Source: CAVWCQ01 sp963753545
GTDB lineage: Bacteria > Chloroflexota > Anaerolineae > Aggregatilineales > Aggregatilineaceae
Direction of reading: 5' to 3'
Assembly: GCA_963753545.1 (NCBI GenBank)
Contig: CAVWCQ010000008.1
Span: forward strand, 62,001-126,000
DNA: 64,000 bases
Below, in pieces: positions 55,941 to 64,000 of this stretch. Made by a program: the position numbers and the translations under genes. The notes beneath the pieces were generated by a model. The model was not told where the DNA came from and did not search any database. It saw only the letters and a program-made list of their open reading frames with translations. How positions within the stretch are numbered: position 1 is the stretch's first letter; each line of letters opens with the position of its first letter.

Positions 55941-56136
55941 GGGCGGGTTACGCAATTTTTCTCACCAACATCTTCAAAATAGTACTTAAAGTTCACCTTT
56001 AAAGGAGTATTTTGCGGGGCAGTTTGGGTGTATCCTGAGAGTAAGCGCCTGTGATGTCTTGGTGGTTGTAGGATAGGTCGATAATACGATCCGCCCAAAA
56101 GCGCCAAAAACAAAAGCTGGTGTAGGGTTAGGAAAC

Positions 56137-56205
56137 GGTTAGTCGTGAAACCGAAAAGGGGGGGGTAGAAGACTCCTCACGGCGGCGAAGTGATCAACTA
56201 ATTTT
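56137..56205 (+). repeat. Dispersed repeat family 3, copy 2
   Basis: GGTTAGTCGTGAAACCGAAA, eight G, a ~25-base variable stretch and GAAGTGATCAACTAATTTTT, matching 38571-38650 in inverted orientation. It lies in the otherwise empty region 55941-56324. Confidence 0.8.
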
Positions 56206-56324
56206 TTCGAAAAGTTTGTTAGTGGGAACGAAACGGGTTCTACAGCATCACATGAAGGGTGAGGGGCGCTGCTTGCGTGCCGCGTGTGAAGCTAAGCCGC
56301 TAAGCCGCAGCGCCCCTGGGAAGT

Positions 56325-57635
56325 CTAATCGAAGCGAATGCGCGGGTCGAGCCAGGTGTACATGATGTCGACCAGGATGTTGCCGAAGATGAGGAAGGTC
56401 GAGTAGAGCAGCGAGACGCCCATGATCATGGTGTAGTCGCGGGCGGAGACACTGTCGACGAAGACCTTGCCCAGGCCGGGAATGGTGAAGATCAGTTCCA
56501 CGACGAAGGTTCCGGTCAGCACGCCAGCCAGCAGCGGGCCGACGATGGTCGCCACCGGGATGAGGGCATTCTTCAGGGCGTGGACGTAGATGACAACCCG
56601 TTCGCGCAGACCCTTGGCCCGCGCGGTGCGGACGTAGTCTTCATGCAGGACCTGGAGCAGGCTGGCCCGGGTCAGGCGGGCGATACCAGCGCTCATGCCG
56701 ACACCGAGCGTGATGACCGGCAGCGCCAGGATTTGCAGGTAGTAGACCGACAACTCCGGCCCATGCTGCCACACATTTCTCTGGTCGATGACCGGCACCC
56801 AGCCTAACTCCACGGCGAAGATGATGATCAGGATCGGAGCCAGCACGATGGACGGCGTCGACTGGCCGAGCACGGCGAAGAACATGGCGACATAGTCCAC
56901 CGCGCTGTTGTGGTAGACGGCCGCCAGCACCCCCAGCGGGATACCCAGCGTGAAGCCGAGCAGTACCGCGAACGCTCCCACCTGCATCGAGACGGGCAGA
57001 CGGCGGGTGATCTCCTCCCCGACCTGCACGTTCTGGTCACGCAGCGCCTTGTTGAGCGACGGCCCGAAGTCCAGGTGGGCCACATCCCACAGGTAGTTGA
57101 AGAACTGCGAATTGAGCAGGTCAATGCGCGTTACCTTCGTGGCCCGCTGCTCAACCGTCGTTTGCGTCCCGCCCAGCGTTTCCCGTTCCTGGCGGGTGAT
57201 GGGGATGATCGTCCACGGCTGCGGCTTCTCTGTGATCAGCCGCTTTTCCGGGGGCAGCGTCAGGTCGCGGTCGTATTCCTTGTAGCAGCCCGCTGCGGCC
57301 ATCCGGTCCAGGCTCTCCGGACAGTCACCATCGGCCCAGGTGTTGATCAGCAGCGGCTTGGTCAGCCCGAACTTTTCGTTCAACTGCTCGACCATGTAAT
57401 CCGGCATGCGCCGCTGGCCGACCGCATTGAACGGCCCCCCGGGCAGCAGGTGTGACAGGGTGAACGTCACCAGCAGGATGGCGAACAGCACAGGCAGCGC
57501 CGCCAGCAGCCGCCGGAACAGAAACCGGAGCATGCTTGTTCCACCCAGCAGCCCGATCAGCGTGCCCGCGATCTGTTTCGGCGTGTGCAGCAGCCGCTGG
57601 AAGGGCGACCGAACAGTTCTTTCAGAAGTATCCAT
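56325..57635 (-). CDS. Oligo/dipeptide ABC transporter permease, OppB/DppB type
   Basis: 436 residues. RFLFRRLLAALPVLFAILLV first helix and EAA-type loop DYVRTARAKGLRERVVIYVH. Between helix 1 and 2 is a long outside segment of ~140 residues with two cysteines, much longer than the ~60 usual. It starts at ATG 57635 after GAGGAG, 23 bases past the stop of the OppC-type partner. Confidence 0.88.
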   Translation of the reverse strand: MDTSERTVRSPFQRLLHTPKQIAGTLIGLLGGTSMLRFLFRRLLAALPVLFAILLVTFTLSHLLPGGPFNAVGQRRMPDYMVEQLNEKFGLTKPLLINTWADGDCPESLDRMAAAGCYKEYDRDLTLPPEKRLITEKPQPWTIIPITRQERETLGGTQTTVEQRATKVTRIDLLNSQFFNYLWDVAHLDFGPSLNKALRDQNVQVGEEITRRLPVSMQVGAFAVLLGFTLGIPLGVLAAVYHNSAVDYVAMFFAVLGQSTPSIVLAPILIIIFAVELGWVPVIDQRNVWQHGPELSVYYLQILALPVITLGVGMSAGIARLTRASLLQVLHEDYVRTARAKGLRERVVIYVHALKNALIPVATIVGPLLAGVLTGTFVVELIFTIPGLGKVFVDSVSARDYTMIMGVSLLYSTFLIFGNILVDIMYTWLDPRIRFD

Positions 57636-57657
57636 AGTCTTCTCCTCAAACGAACGG

Positions 57658-58803
57658 CTACGTGCCACGCAGTCGCGGATCAAGCGCATCGCGCAGGCCA
57701 TCGCCCAGAAAATTAAACGCTAATGTGGTGATCACCAGCGCTGCGCTGGGAACCAGCAAAATGTGACGGTTAGACATGAATCCGCCATCCGCGCGGACCA
57801 GGCTGATCATCTGCCCCCAGCTTGGCGTACCCGGCTGGACGCCCAACCCGATGAAACTGAGAAACGCCTCGGTGAAGATATAGCCGGGAATTGCCAGCGT
57901 CTGCGAGACAATCAGTGGTCCCATCACGTTCGGCAGCAGGTGGACAAAGATAATGCGGCGATCATTCGCGCCAACGGCACGGGCCGCCTCGACAAATTCT
58001 TTCTCGCGGTACGACAGCACCTGCCCGCGCGCCAGCCGTGCCATGCCGATCCAGCTTAACATCCCAATGGCGATAAACAGGAAGAGCAGGCCGCCCATGT
58101 CTTTGTTCAAACCGAGGACAAAACCGACAAAACCGCGCTTGCCGCTGTCCTGGTAGGTGCGGGCGATCTCCGTGAAGAAGACCTGCATGAGGATAATCAG
58201 CACGAGATCGGGAATGCCGTACATAAAGTCAACGAAACGCATCATGATATTGTCAACCCGGCCCCCGTAATAGCCGGAGACGACACCATAGATGAGACCA
58301 ACCACCAGACTCATAAAGGAACCAACGACACCCACCGTCATCGACACCTGCGCGCCGTAGATGGTCTGGGTCAGCCAGTCCTTGCCCTGGCTGTCACCAC
58401 CCAACAGGTAGCACCACTGCCGACCGCTTGCCGAGGGTTCGGGCCGGAAACAGTACTCATTTTGTACATTTCTCAGTGCCGAGTTGTCCAGCCAGCCGCA
58501 CCAGTAGGGGTTGCGGTCCTGGTGATCTCGCGCGCAGGTCAGCGGATCGGGGAACGAGTTTACGCTGGCGACGTTGGTTGGATTGACAGTATGCCGGGCC
58601 GCAATTCCGGTGCGCCCATCCAACAAGCCTGCCTTCGTCCACAATTTAGCTGTGGCAGCCGTGAAAAAGATTAAAATAATGACCACCAAAGCAACGACTG
58701 CTGCTTTGTTCCGCCGGAACAATTTCCAGGCATCCACCCAGGGGCTTGTCCCTTTGATAGGATCCTTCAGCGAAAGGGGCTCAGCGCCCTCCGCAACAGC
58801 CAT
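57658..58803 (-). CDS. Oligo/dipeptide ABC transporter permease, OppC/DppC type
   Basis: 381 residues. N-terminal helix AAVVALVVIILIFFTAAT, the outside loop again long (~90 residues with four cysteines, DPLTCARDH...YWCGW...YCFRP...QWCYLL), and the EAA loop EFVEAARAVGANDRRIIFVH. It is first in a two-gene operon. No binding protein or ATPase lies in the window. Confidence 0.88.
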   Translation of the reverse strand: MAVAEGAEPLSLKDPIKGTSPWVDAWKLFRRNKAAVVALVVIILIFFTAATAKLWTKAGLLDGRTGIAARHTVNPTNVASVNSFPDPLTCARDHQDRNPYWCGWLDNSALRNVQNEYCFRPEPSASGRQWCYLLGGDSQGKDWLTQTIYGAQVSMTVGVVGSFMSLVVGLIYGVVSGYYGGRVDNIMMRFVDFMYGIPDLVLIILMQVFFTEIARTYQDSGKRGFVGFVLGLNKDMGGLLFLFIAIGMLSWIGMARLARGQVLSYREKEFVEAARAVGANDRRIIFVHLLPNVMGPLIVSQTLAIPGYIFTEAFLSFIGLGVQPGTPSWGQMISLVRADGGFMSNRHILLVPSAALVITTLAFNFLGDGLRDALDPRLRGT

Positions 58804-59004
58804 ATCATCTCCTTGAGTCCTGCAGAGCGACGGAGAATAACCCTACCTCGGATTGTCTGCAAGGACCAGAATAAACTTTTACTGATATAAACACACAGAA
58901 GCCCGCCTTCCGGTTCATTCTTTTGTTAGGTTCGCCGTATAATCGGCACAGAGCGCACAGAATTTCTGTAGGGGCGTGGCATCCTGTCTTTTGGAGTGAC
59001 CTGC

Positions 59005-60046
59005 GTGGCCTGTTATCTGCAATTATCGAGTGAAGAGAATCTGCTGATCAGCGTACTCGACGGCGTGTGGGGTTCAAAAACCAACAAGCTCACGCGTTGG
59101 CTGCCTGGCGATCAGATGATCGTCTATGTCGAGCGAGCATTGGCCGCGCGCTTCTCTATCACCGGGGAGGCTTATTACGACACGGAACCGATCTGGCCCG
59201 GCGAACTCTACCCCTACCGCGTCCCGTTGCGTCTCGATAAGATCATTGCCCCTGCCCATCGATTTTCACTGAATGATCGCGACGTCCGTAAGGTGCTGCA
59301 CCGCCATCACAGCACGGCTTACGGCGTGGCGCTTGTCCTGGGGGCGATGCCGCTCGATGATGTGCCATGCCGCCTGCTGATGGACCTGATCGACCAATCG
59401 CCCGCCTGGGAAAACTTCAACGCGACAAACGCGCTCCGCGTGCTTCAGGCCCAGCAAGCGATGGATCAGGCCGCTGTGCTGGAAGAGGTGATTCGCTCCG
59501 AGCCGCCGCCCGCCGCCGATGAAACCGAAGGCTCTCCTCATACGCAGATGCAGTTTTATCTCGCCCAATTGGGGCAGGCGCTGCATTTCCAGGTCTGGAT
59601 TCCCAAAGCCGACCAGGGGCGGGAGTTTCATGGCACGCGGCTGGGCGAACTGTCGCTGCCCGATCTGCCGCCGCATGCCCTTCAGCGAATCCGTGCTGCG
59701 CATTGTGCGCAACATCGATGTGATCTGGCTCTCCGAAGGCAGCCCGGCCCATGCCTTTGAAGTCGAGCACACGACAACCGTTTATTCCGGGCTGCTGCGC
59801 ATGTCGGACCTGACGGCGCTCATCCCTGCCATCAGCATCGGCATGTTCATCTGCTCCCGTGCGGATCGTAAAGAGAAAGTGCGTGCCGAGGTCAACCGCC
59901 CGACCTTCGCCCGCCGTTCTCTGGCGGAACGATGCCGTTTTATCCCCTTTGAAAAACTGGCCGATTTTATCGAATCGCAGCGGGATTATCTCGGTCATTT
60001 CAATACATCGATCCTGGATGAACTCTCCGAATCACTGGGTGGGTAG
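59005..60046 (+). CDS. EVE-domain protein with PD-(D/E)XK-like nuclease domain, frameshifted
   Basis: About 345 residues once an extra base near 59683 is corrected. Residues ~1-130: EVE/PUA-like reader (GVWGSKTNKLTRWLPGDQMI; EPIWPGELYPYRVPLRLDKI). C-terminal ~150: restriction-endonuclease-like core with Asp in VRNIDVIWL, ExE in HAFEVEHTTTVYSGLLRMSD, and CSRADRKEKVRAEVNRPTF. EVE domains bind modified bases, and EVE-nuclease fusions are predicted modification-dependent (type IV-like) restriction enzymes. Start at GTG 59005 with GGAG 8 bases upstream. Confidence 0.68.
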
Positions 60047-60158
60047 GGGAGCGGCTTAGCTGCGCACGCAGGCTTGCCGACCATTTATTTCCCGAATCCC
60101 ATATCAATGGTAGAGTCCACTTTGCGCGTCCGAGACATACATAGGGGAGCAATTGATC

Positions 60159-61334
60159 ATGGCCGATTCTGAGAACAATATCGTTTCACCGTCACCATCA
60201 GACGATCAGCCGCAGGTTTTTGCTGTGCAGAAACAGGTAGGCAAGGGCTGGCAGTTCAACCGCCGTGACTTTATGAAAGCTGCCGGGGTAGCGGGCGGCG
60301 CGGCGGCTGTGCTCAGTGCGACCGGGCAGGCGCGGGCGGCAATCCCGGCTCGCCGCCAGAATTTTATGAACGGGCTGGCTCATAACGGCTCGGTTCAGGC
60401 GTTAGCTACCAGCCAGGATGGTTTGCTGGCCTCCGGAGGGATCGATCAAACGATTAAACTCTGGTCGCTGCCCGATGGCGCGTTGATGAAAACAGTGGTC
60501 GAGAACGGCGGTCAGATTGCGGGGCTGGCTCTTTCGCCGGAAGCAAAACTCCTGGCTTCGGCAAACTCCACCACCGATATTACGCTTTGGTCCGTTCCCG
60601 ATGGTACTTTGCAAAACACTCTGACCGATCCCCTTTATTCCACGCCCTTTGCGGTTGCGATGAGCGCCGATGGTACGCTGCTGGCCTCGGCGGGAATCAC
60701 GCCGGATATCAATCTGTGGTCCCTGCCGGATGGAACCGTCATTCAGACCCTGTCGGGCGGCCATACGGATATGGTATTTGTTCTGGCGATGAGCGCGGAC
60801 GGCACGCTGCTGGCCTCGGCTGGCGCGGATATGACCGTCTGTGTCTGGTCGCTGCCCGATGGAGCGCTGCTCAATACACTGACCGGGCATCAGGCACTGC
60901 TGCTTGCCCTGGCGATCAGTGCAGACGGCAAACTGCTGGCATCGGGTGGGCTGGATTCCACGATTAAAATCTGGTCGCTGCCTGATGGCGGACTGTTGGC
61001 GACCCTCAATGAGGGAGCAAGCATGCAGTACAACGACATCATCCTGAAAATGGCCTTCACGCCCGATAACAAACTGCTTATTTCCGGCGAATCCAACAAT
61101 GCAATTCGCTTGTGGTCGATGCCCGACGGGGAGCTGCTCAATACCCTGGCGAATGATGCACCTGTCGGTGCGGTTGCCGTTACCCCGAATGGCAAATATC
61201 TGATCGCGGGCGACAACCTCGGCGGTATCAAGCTGTGGACTCTGCCCGATGGTGTCTATGTGAACCCTTTGATCGATGTCGCCGCTAATATGAGCGATTT
61301 TGAAGGCTTGCAGATTGGCTCTCCAGCGGGGTGA
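60159..61334 (+). CDS. Tat-exported WD40-like beta-propeller protein
   Basis: 391 residues. Twin-arginine signal NRRDFMKAAGVAGGAAAVLS. Then seven or so WD-type repeats, each with a LLASxG...IxLWSLPDG core (e.g. SQDGLLASGGIDQTIKLWSL). It starts at ATG 60159 with GGGGAG upstream. Tat export implies folding, often with a cofactor, before transport. Its stop overlaps the start of the CxC peptide gene (GTGA at 61331-61334). Confidence 0.82.
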   Translation: MADSENNIVSPSPSDDQPQVFAVQKQVGKGWQFNRRDFMKAAGVAGGAAAVLSATGQARAAIPARRQNFMNGLAHNGSVQALATSQDGLLASGGIDQTIKLWSLPDGALMKTVVENGGQIAGLALSPEAKLLASANSTTDITLWSVPDGTLQNTLTDPLYSTPFAVAMSADGTLLASAGITPDINLWSLPDGTVIQTLSGGHTDMVFVLAMSADGTLLASAGADMTVCVWSLPDGALLNTLTGHQALLLALAISADGKLLASGGLDSTIKIWSLPDGGLLATLNEGASMQYNDIILKMAFTPDNKLLISGESNNAIRLWSMPDGELLNTLANDAPVGAVAVTPNGKYLIAGDNLGGIKLWTLPDGVYVNPLIDVAANMSDFEGLQIGSPAG

Positions 61335-61549
61335 TTACGCTGCCCTGTGGATCCGAGATTCCGGAGGGCGCGACCTGCATCTGCAACTGTGTTGCGGGCA
61401 CGGCAACGTGCGCCTGCGTGGGTGATACTGCATCCTGTTCCTGCGAGGGGCACTGCGCCTGCAATAGTGTGTGCACCTGCGACGGCGATTGTTCTTGCGT
61501 GGGCAATACAGGTGGCGGAATAGGCGGGCACTACTGGTATCCGAATTAG
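61331..61549 (+). CDS. CxC-rich mini-protein (72 aa, 14 Cys) coupled to the propeller gene
   Basis: Reads MITLPCGSEIPEGATCICNC, then repeated CxC pairs (CAC, CSC, CAC, CTC, CSC) with GxC spacers, ending in GGGIGGHYWYPN. It has 14 cysteines, no charge-rich segment and no own signal peptide. Could be a metal-cluster carrier, a substrate for a maturase, or a disulfide-rich surface peptide. The 4-base overlap with a Tat-exported propeller suggests the two products meet. Not a family I can name with confidence. Confidence 0.7.
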   Translation: MITLPCGSEIPEGATCICNCVAGTATCACVGDTASCSCEGHCACNSVCTCDGDCSCVGNTGGGIGGHYWYPN

Positions 61550-61603
61550 AGCGCTGTAATTGATAGGGCGGGTTAACAAACTCGCCCTCCACGATTTCTA
61601 TGA

Positions 61604-62089
61604 TTACTTGTTCCGCACGATGCGCTCAATCTGCTTCAGGTGGGGCCGTTCATGGACGACAAGCCGCTCGGCATAATTCTGCACGGTCCGTTCGAGCGGC
61701 TTTCCTACCCCTGTAACTATCGCGATCCTTGCCCATTCTTCGGGTGCTAACGGCTGCAATAGGGCCAATAGATCGGCACGCTGCGTGGCATAGGCGTGCA
61801 GTGAGGGCCGAAATTCCTGTTCGAGGTAGTCCGTTTTGTGGATCCAGGTTCTGGGACTGACAGCCCGTATTGTTGGCCTGTCCTGGGTGAGGATTATCCT
61901 CATGTACTTGCCCCAAATGTCTGCACAGGCGCGCAGATGGGCCAGGACCTCATTGGCGGACCACTCCTCCTGATTGGGGCGGGTATGCAATTGAGCGGGC
62001 AGCAGATCGGCGGTCAGCGCGGTGATGCGCGGCGGCGCTGCGGCAAGTAGAGTCAGAATCTGCTCAATGGTGAGTGATTGATCGGGCAG
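61604..62089 (-). CDS. DinB/YfiT-like four-helix protein
   Basis: About 161 residues. SANEVLAHLRACADIWGKYM and YAERLVVHERPHLKQIERI, with metal-binding His at the expected places (HLR, HERPH). Coding clearly extends upstream of the TTG at 61990 (SLTIEQILTLLAAAPPRIT). A CTG at 62089 with AAGGAGAGG 8 bases upstream is the likely start, an uncommon codon. Family members act on small thiols or DNA-damage products; substrate unknown. Confidence 0.75.
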   Translation of the reverse strand: MPDQSLTIEQILTLLAAAPPRITALTADLLPAQLHTRPNQEEWSANEVLAHLRACADIWGKYMRIILTQDRPTIRAVSPRTWIHKTDYLEQEFRPSLHAYATQRADLLALLQPLAPEEWARIAIVTGVGKPLERTVQNYAERLVVHERPHLKQIERIVRNK

Positions 62090-62105
62090 GTGACCTCTCC
62101 TTGCT

Positions 62106-63338
62106 CTACTGCGCCACTGATCCGCTGACGATCAGCGTATAGCGGACGGCGGGACCGCCCAGCGCATAAAATGTGACCTCAAAGGAGGCGGCTTCCTGCG
62201 GGACAAGCTGCGATTTGGCGATAAACACCGTGTCTGAGGCGACAATATGCCCCTGGTCGTCCCAGATGGCGGCGACCACCTTCACCGCGCTGGCAGCACG
62301 CGGCCCGATATTCGCCAGTTCGCCCTGAATAACAAGGTTGCTGCGCTCGTTATAAAGCGCCTGATCGTTAGCGACGGCAAAATTCTCCGGCCCATAGAAG
62401 CTTTGCCGCACATAATCGGCCTGGCGCGCGGCAGCATGCAGTTCATAACGCACGGTGCTGGCTGGTTTGCCACCCTCGAAGCGCAGATCGAAGGGTGCGC
62501 TCTGGCCCGGCCCCAGCACATCTACTGCCAGAATATCGGACTGCTCGCTCAGGCGGCGGCCCTGGCTGTCGAAAAGCACCCCGGAAAGCTGGACGGCTTC
62601 CAGCGGTTTGAGCGTCGTATTGACTGCTTCGCCGCTGATATGGAACGTGCCATCGCGTTCGGTCCAGGCCAGGTAACTGTCAAAGGTGATAATGCCGCTG
62701 TAGGCAGTGACGCCTGCTGCTGCCTGCTGCACGGTGCCAATCGTCAGTTCAGCATTAGGATCGACGCGGAAGGTGTTGATGACGGTGCGCAGCGTTTCCA
62801 TCATCGCCGGATCAGCCCCGGTAATATCGAGTTCCAGGGCGCTGAAGAATGAGCCGTTGCGCTGTAGAAAAATATTCAGGCTGCGCGGCCCCAGCGCGGG
62901 ATACGTGCGGACACCTGTAATGCGGCGGCTGAGATCGGCCTGATCCGTGCGCTCCAGTTCAGTCCATTGGAAGTTAGCGAGATCGGGCGGGGGCTGGTAA
63001 GCATTGACCGCCTGGGCAAAGGCTTCGGGAGTCATCGGCTGCCCGGTGTTGACAATGGTAATGCTGAGCCGCGTGATGGCCTGTGTCCCTTCAGGATCGC
63101 TGAACTGCACGCGAACGCCGTTGCTATCGGGCAGGTCCTCCGCGATCCAGTCGGGCGGGACGCGCAGCGAAAATACCCCCGACGGATGGCGGTAGGTCTG
63201 GAATCCGGAGTTGGGCGGGGCAGAGGTAGCGACCATGATCACCGGATCGTTGGTGTTTGCGCCCCCCAGCCCGCAGCCAGCTAACGACAATGTCGCCAGC
63301 AGTGCCACACAGGCAATCAGTCGAATGCGTGCAGGCAT
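62106..63338 (-). CDS. Lipoprotein with FxLyD-like C-terminal domains
   Basis: 410 residues. Lipobox LAGC at ~residue 22. N half: PsbP/DUF-like beta domain (YRHPSGVFSLRVPPDWIAED). C half: two Ig-like FxLyD-type modules (FHISGEAVNTTLKPLEAVQL and LVIQGELANIGPRAASAVKV). It lies two bases downstream of the zinc ribbon-FHA gene, same operon. Probably a surface-exposed adaptor. Confidence 0.75.
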   Translation of the reverse strand: MPARIRLIACVALLATLSLAGCGLGGANTNDPVIMVATSAPPNSGFQTYRHPSGVFSLRVPPDWIAEDLPDSNGVRVQFSDPEGTQAITRLSITIVNTGQPMTPEAFAQAVNAYQPPPDLANFQWTELERTDQADLSRRITGVRTYPALGPRSLNIFLQRNGSFFSALELDITGADPAMMETLRTVINTFRVDPNAELTIGTVQQAAAGVTAYSGIITFDSYLAWTERDGTFHISGEAVNTTLKPLEAVQLSGVLFDSQGRRLSEQSDILAVDVLGPGQSAPFDLRFEGGKPASTVRYELHAAARQADYVRQSFYGPENFAVANDQALYNERSNLVIQGELANIGPRAASAVKVVAAIWDDQGHIVASDTVFIAKSQLVPQEAASFEVTFYALGGPAVRYTLIVSGSVAQ

Positions 63339-63340
63339 GG

Positions 63341-63832
63341 TTATGCTTTGAAATATAGGGTCAGCGACAGCCGTCCAAGAGTAATTTCGTCTCCATCGCG
63401 CAGACGGCGTTCGACACCTGCCGGGACGATCTCGCCGTTCAACCGCGTGCCGTTCGTGCTGTTCAAGTCGAGCAGATAGAGGGCGCGTTCTTCACGCAGC
63501 AGGCGGGCATGCTGCCGTGAGACACCTCTTTCATCGGCTCCAAAGGGGGCAAGATTTACGTAAGTGATGCCGCCCTCTGCCGGAGTGACCGTCCGGCCCA
63601 GGATCACTTCCTGTCGAACCTGGATGACGACAGGTGCCTCTGCATCGTTGACATGCAGGACGATGGTTCCGTCCGGGCTGAGCATATCGGTTCCGGCGTG
63701 TCCGGGTGTTCCGCCGCTTCCGGGTTCCATCTGACGTGTGGAAAGGGGTACCGGGACCAGTGCCACGCCGCATTTGTCGCAGAATACAACCCCTTCGCGG
63801 TTAACCGCTCCGCAGTGGATACAATTTCTCAT
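63341..63832 (-). CDS. Zinc ribbon-FHA protein
   Basis: 163 residues. N-terminal zinc ribbon CIHCGAVNREGVVFCDKCG, a linker, and a C-terminal FHA domain (ILGRTVTPAEGG; GVSRQHARLL; YLLDLNSTNGTRLNGE) with all phosphothreonine-binding residues (Arg, Ser, His, Asn). It reads Ser/Thr kinase signalling. ATG at 63832. Confidence 0.9.
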   Translation of the reverse strand: MRNCIHCGAVNREGVVFCDKCGVALVPVPLSTRQMEPGSGGTPGHAGTDMLSPDGTIVLHVNDAEAPVVIQVRQEVILGRTVTPAEGGITYVNLAPFGADERGVSRQHARLLREERALYLLDLNSTNGTRLNGEIVPAGVERRLRDGDEITLGRLSLTLYFKA

Positions 63833-63882
63833 GGATCAGACCTCCTCAATAAAACCCTCACTGCAAAACTTTCCCGAAACGG

Positions 63883-64000
63883 CTAGTAGACCTTTCCAGG
63901 ATCGAACTGGCCGGGTTTGCTCGGTTTGGCAACTTCCAGATGGTGGTTCAAAAAGGCGAGGGATCGCCTCCAGGCATCTTGTGCCGCCACTGCCTGAAAG
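63883..64000 (-). CDS. C terminus of a dienelactone-hydrolase-like protein (cut by window)
   Basis: The minus strand reads AAQDAWRRSLAFLNHHLEVA then KPSKPGQFDPGKVY and a TAG at 63883-63885. The DAWxRxLAFLxxHL ending is typical of dienelactone hydrolase/alpha-beta hydrolases. The rest lies outside the window. Confidence 0.55.
   Translation of the reverse strand, partial: FQAVAAQDAWRRSLAFLNHHLEVAKPSKPGQFDPGKVY

Noticed and set aside
1..64000. Integrated prophage, insertion sequence or integrative element
   Set aside because: No transposase, integrase, phage structural gene or attachment-site pair was found; the direct repeats at 25.1/26.4 kb lack any mobility gene.

Overview
The window looks like two unrelated bacterial genomes joined near position 15,535. 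Left part (1-15.5 kb): gene content fits a diderm of the Nitrospirota/Desulfobacterota type. It has an LPS heptosyltransferase, an IHF alpha subunit followed by a MerR regulator and tRNA-Pro, HflX, QueC/QueD, PmbA/TldD, a Crp/Fnr regulator, a DUF1858 redox-disulfide protein and FecR/DUF1566 exported proteins, with short heptamer repeats and REP-like hairpins between genes. Right part (15.5-64 kb): gene content suggests a Chloroflexota (Anaerolineae-like) genome. It has a DegV protein, Tat-exported and lipoprotein beta-rich proteins, zinc-ribbon/FHA, GNATs, VOC proteins, Haem_bd, TIR-TPR, no LPS genes, and different dispersed repeat families. The taxonomic calls are inference from gene content. 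At the join a FecR-protein tail runs straight into the antisense of a truncated beta-hydroxyacid dehydrogenase, which looks more like an assembly chimera than a natural fusion.

Layout, left part: CBS/MgtE_N regulator and a variant NRAMP transporter; queC (with a heptamer repeat); a zinc peptide and DUF1858 gene divergent from a small heme-copper-oxidase-like membrane protein, each with a TGAC-N4-(A/G)TCA site about 41 bp upstream of its predicted start of transcription; a Crp/Fnr gene that could read those sites; queD; pmbA/tldD; hflX; a lysine-rich EF-Tu-domain-II-like protein; a TPR protein; heptosyltransferase; ihfA-merR; tRNA-Pro; two exported proteins.

Layout, right part: truncated dehydrogenase; histidine ammonia-lyase; TIR-TM-TPR; SGNH hydrolase; PRPP synthetase; two GNATs and a YrdB protein; a secreted protein flanked by 22-bp direct repeats; an LSDAT/SLOG protein; a BON protein; a degenerate GTPase-VOC fusion; methyltransferase; DegV; lpdA; two convergent paralogous membrane proteins followed by a fossil of the lpdA 3' end; a MarR-quinone reductase-dioxygenase set; a beta-propeller exoprotein; a sensor kinase with three single-domain response regulators and an ABC-type binding lipoprotein; a pair of pseudokinase-like proteins; aldehyde dehydrogenase; an AraC/Haem_bd pair; an Opp/Dpp permease pair; an EVE-nuclease protein; a Tat-exported WD40-like propeller overlapping a 14-cysteine CxC mini-protein; DinB; lipoprotein; zinc ribbon-FHA; the end of a hydrolase.

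About 16 genes on both sides of the join are interrupted by single-base frame changes, several of them in homopolymers. This argues for uncorrected indel errors in the read set, not many true pseudogenes. The best candidates for something undescribed are the EVE-nuclease gene (about 59.0-60.0 kb), the Tat-propeller/CxC peptide pair (60.2-61.5 kb), the sensor kinase/three-receiver/binding-protein cluster (43.6-48.2 kb) and the pseudokinase-like pair (49.1-51.4 kb).
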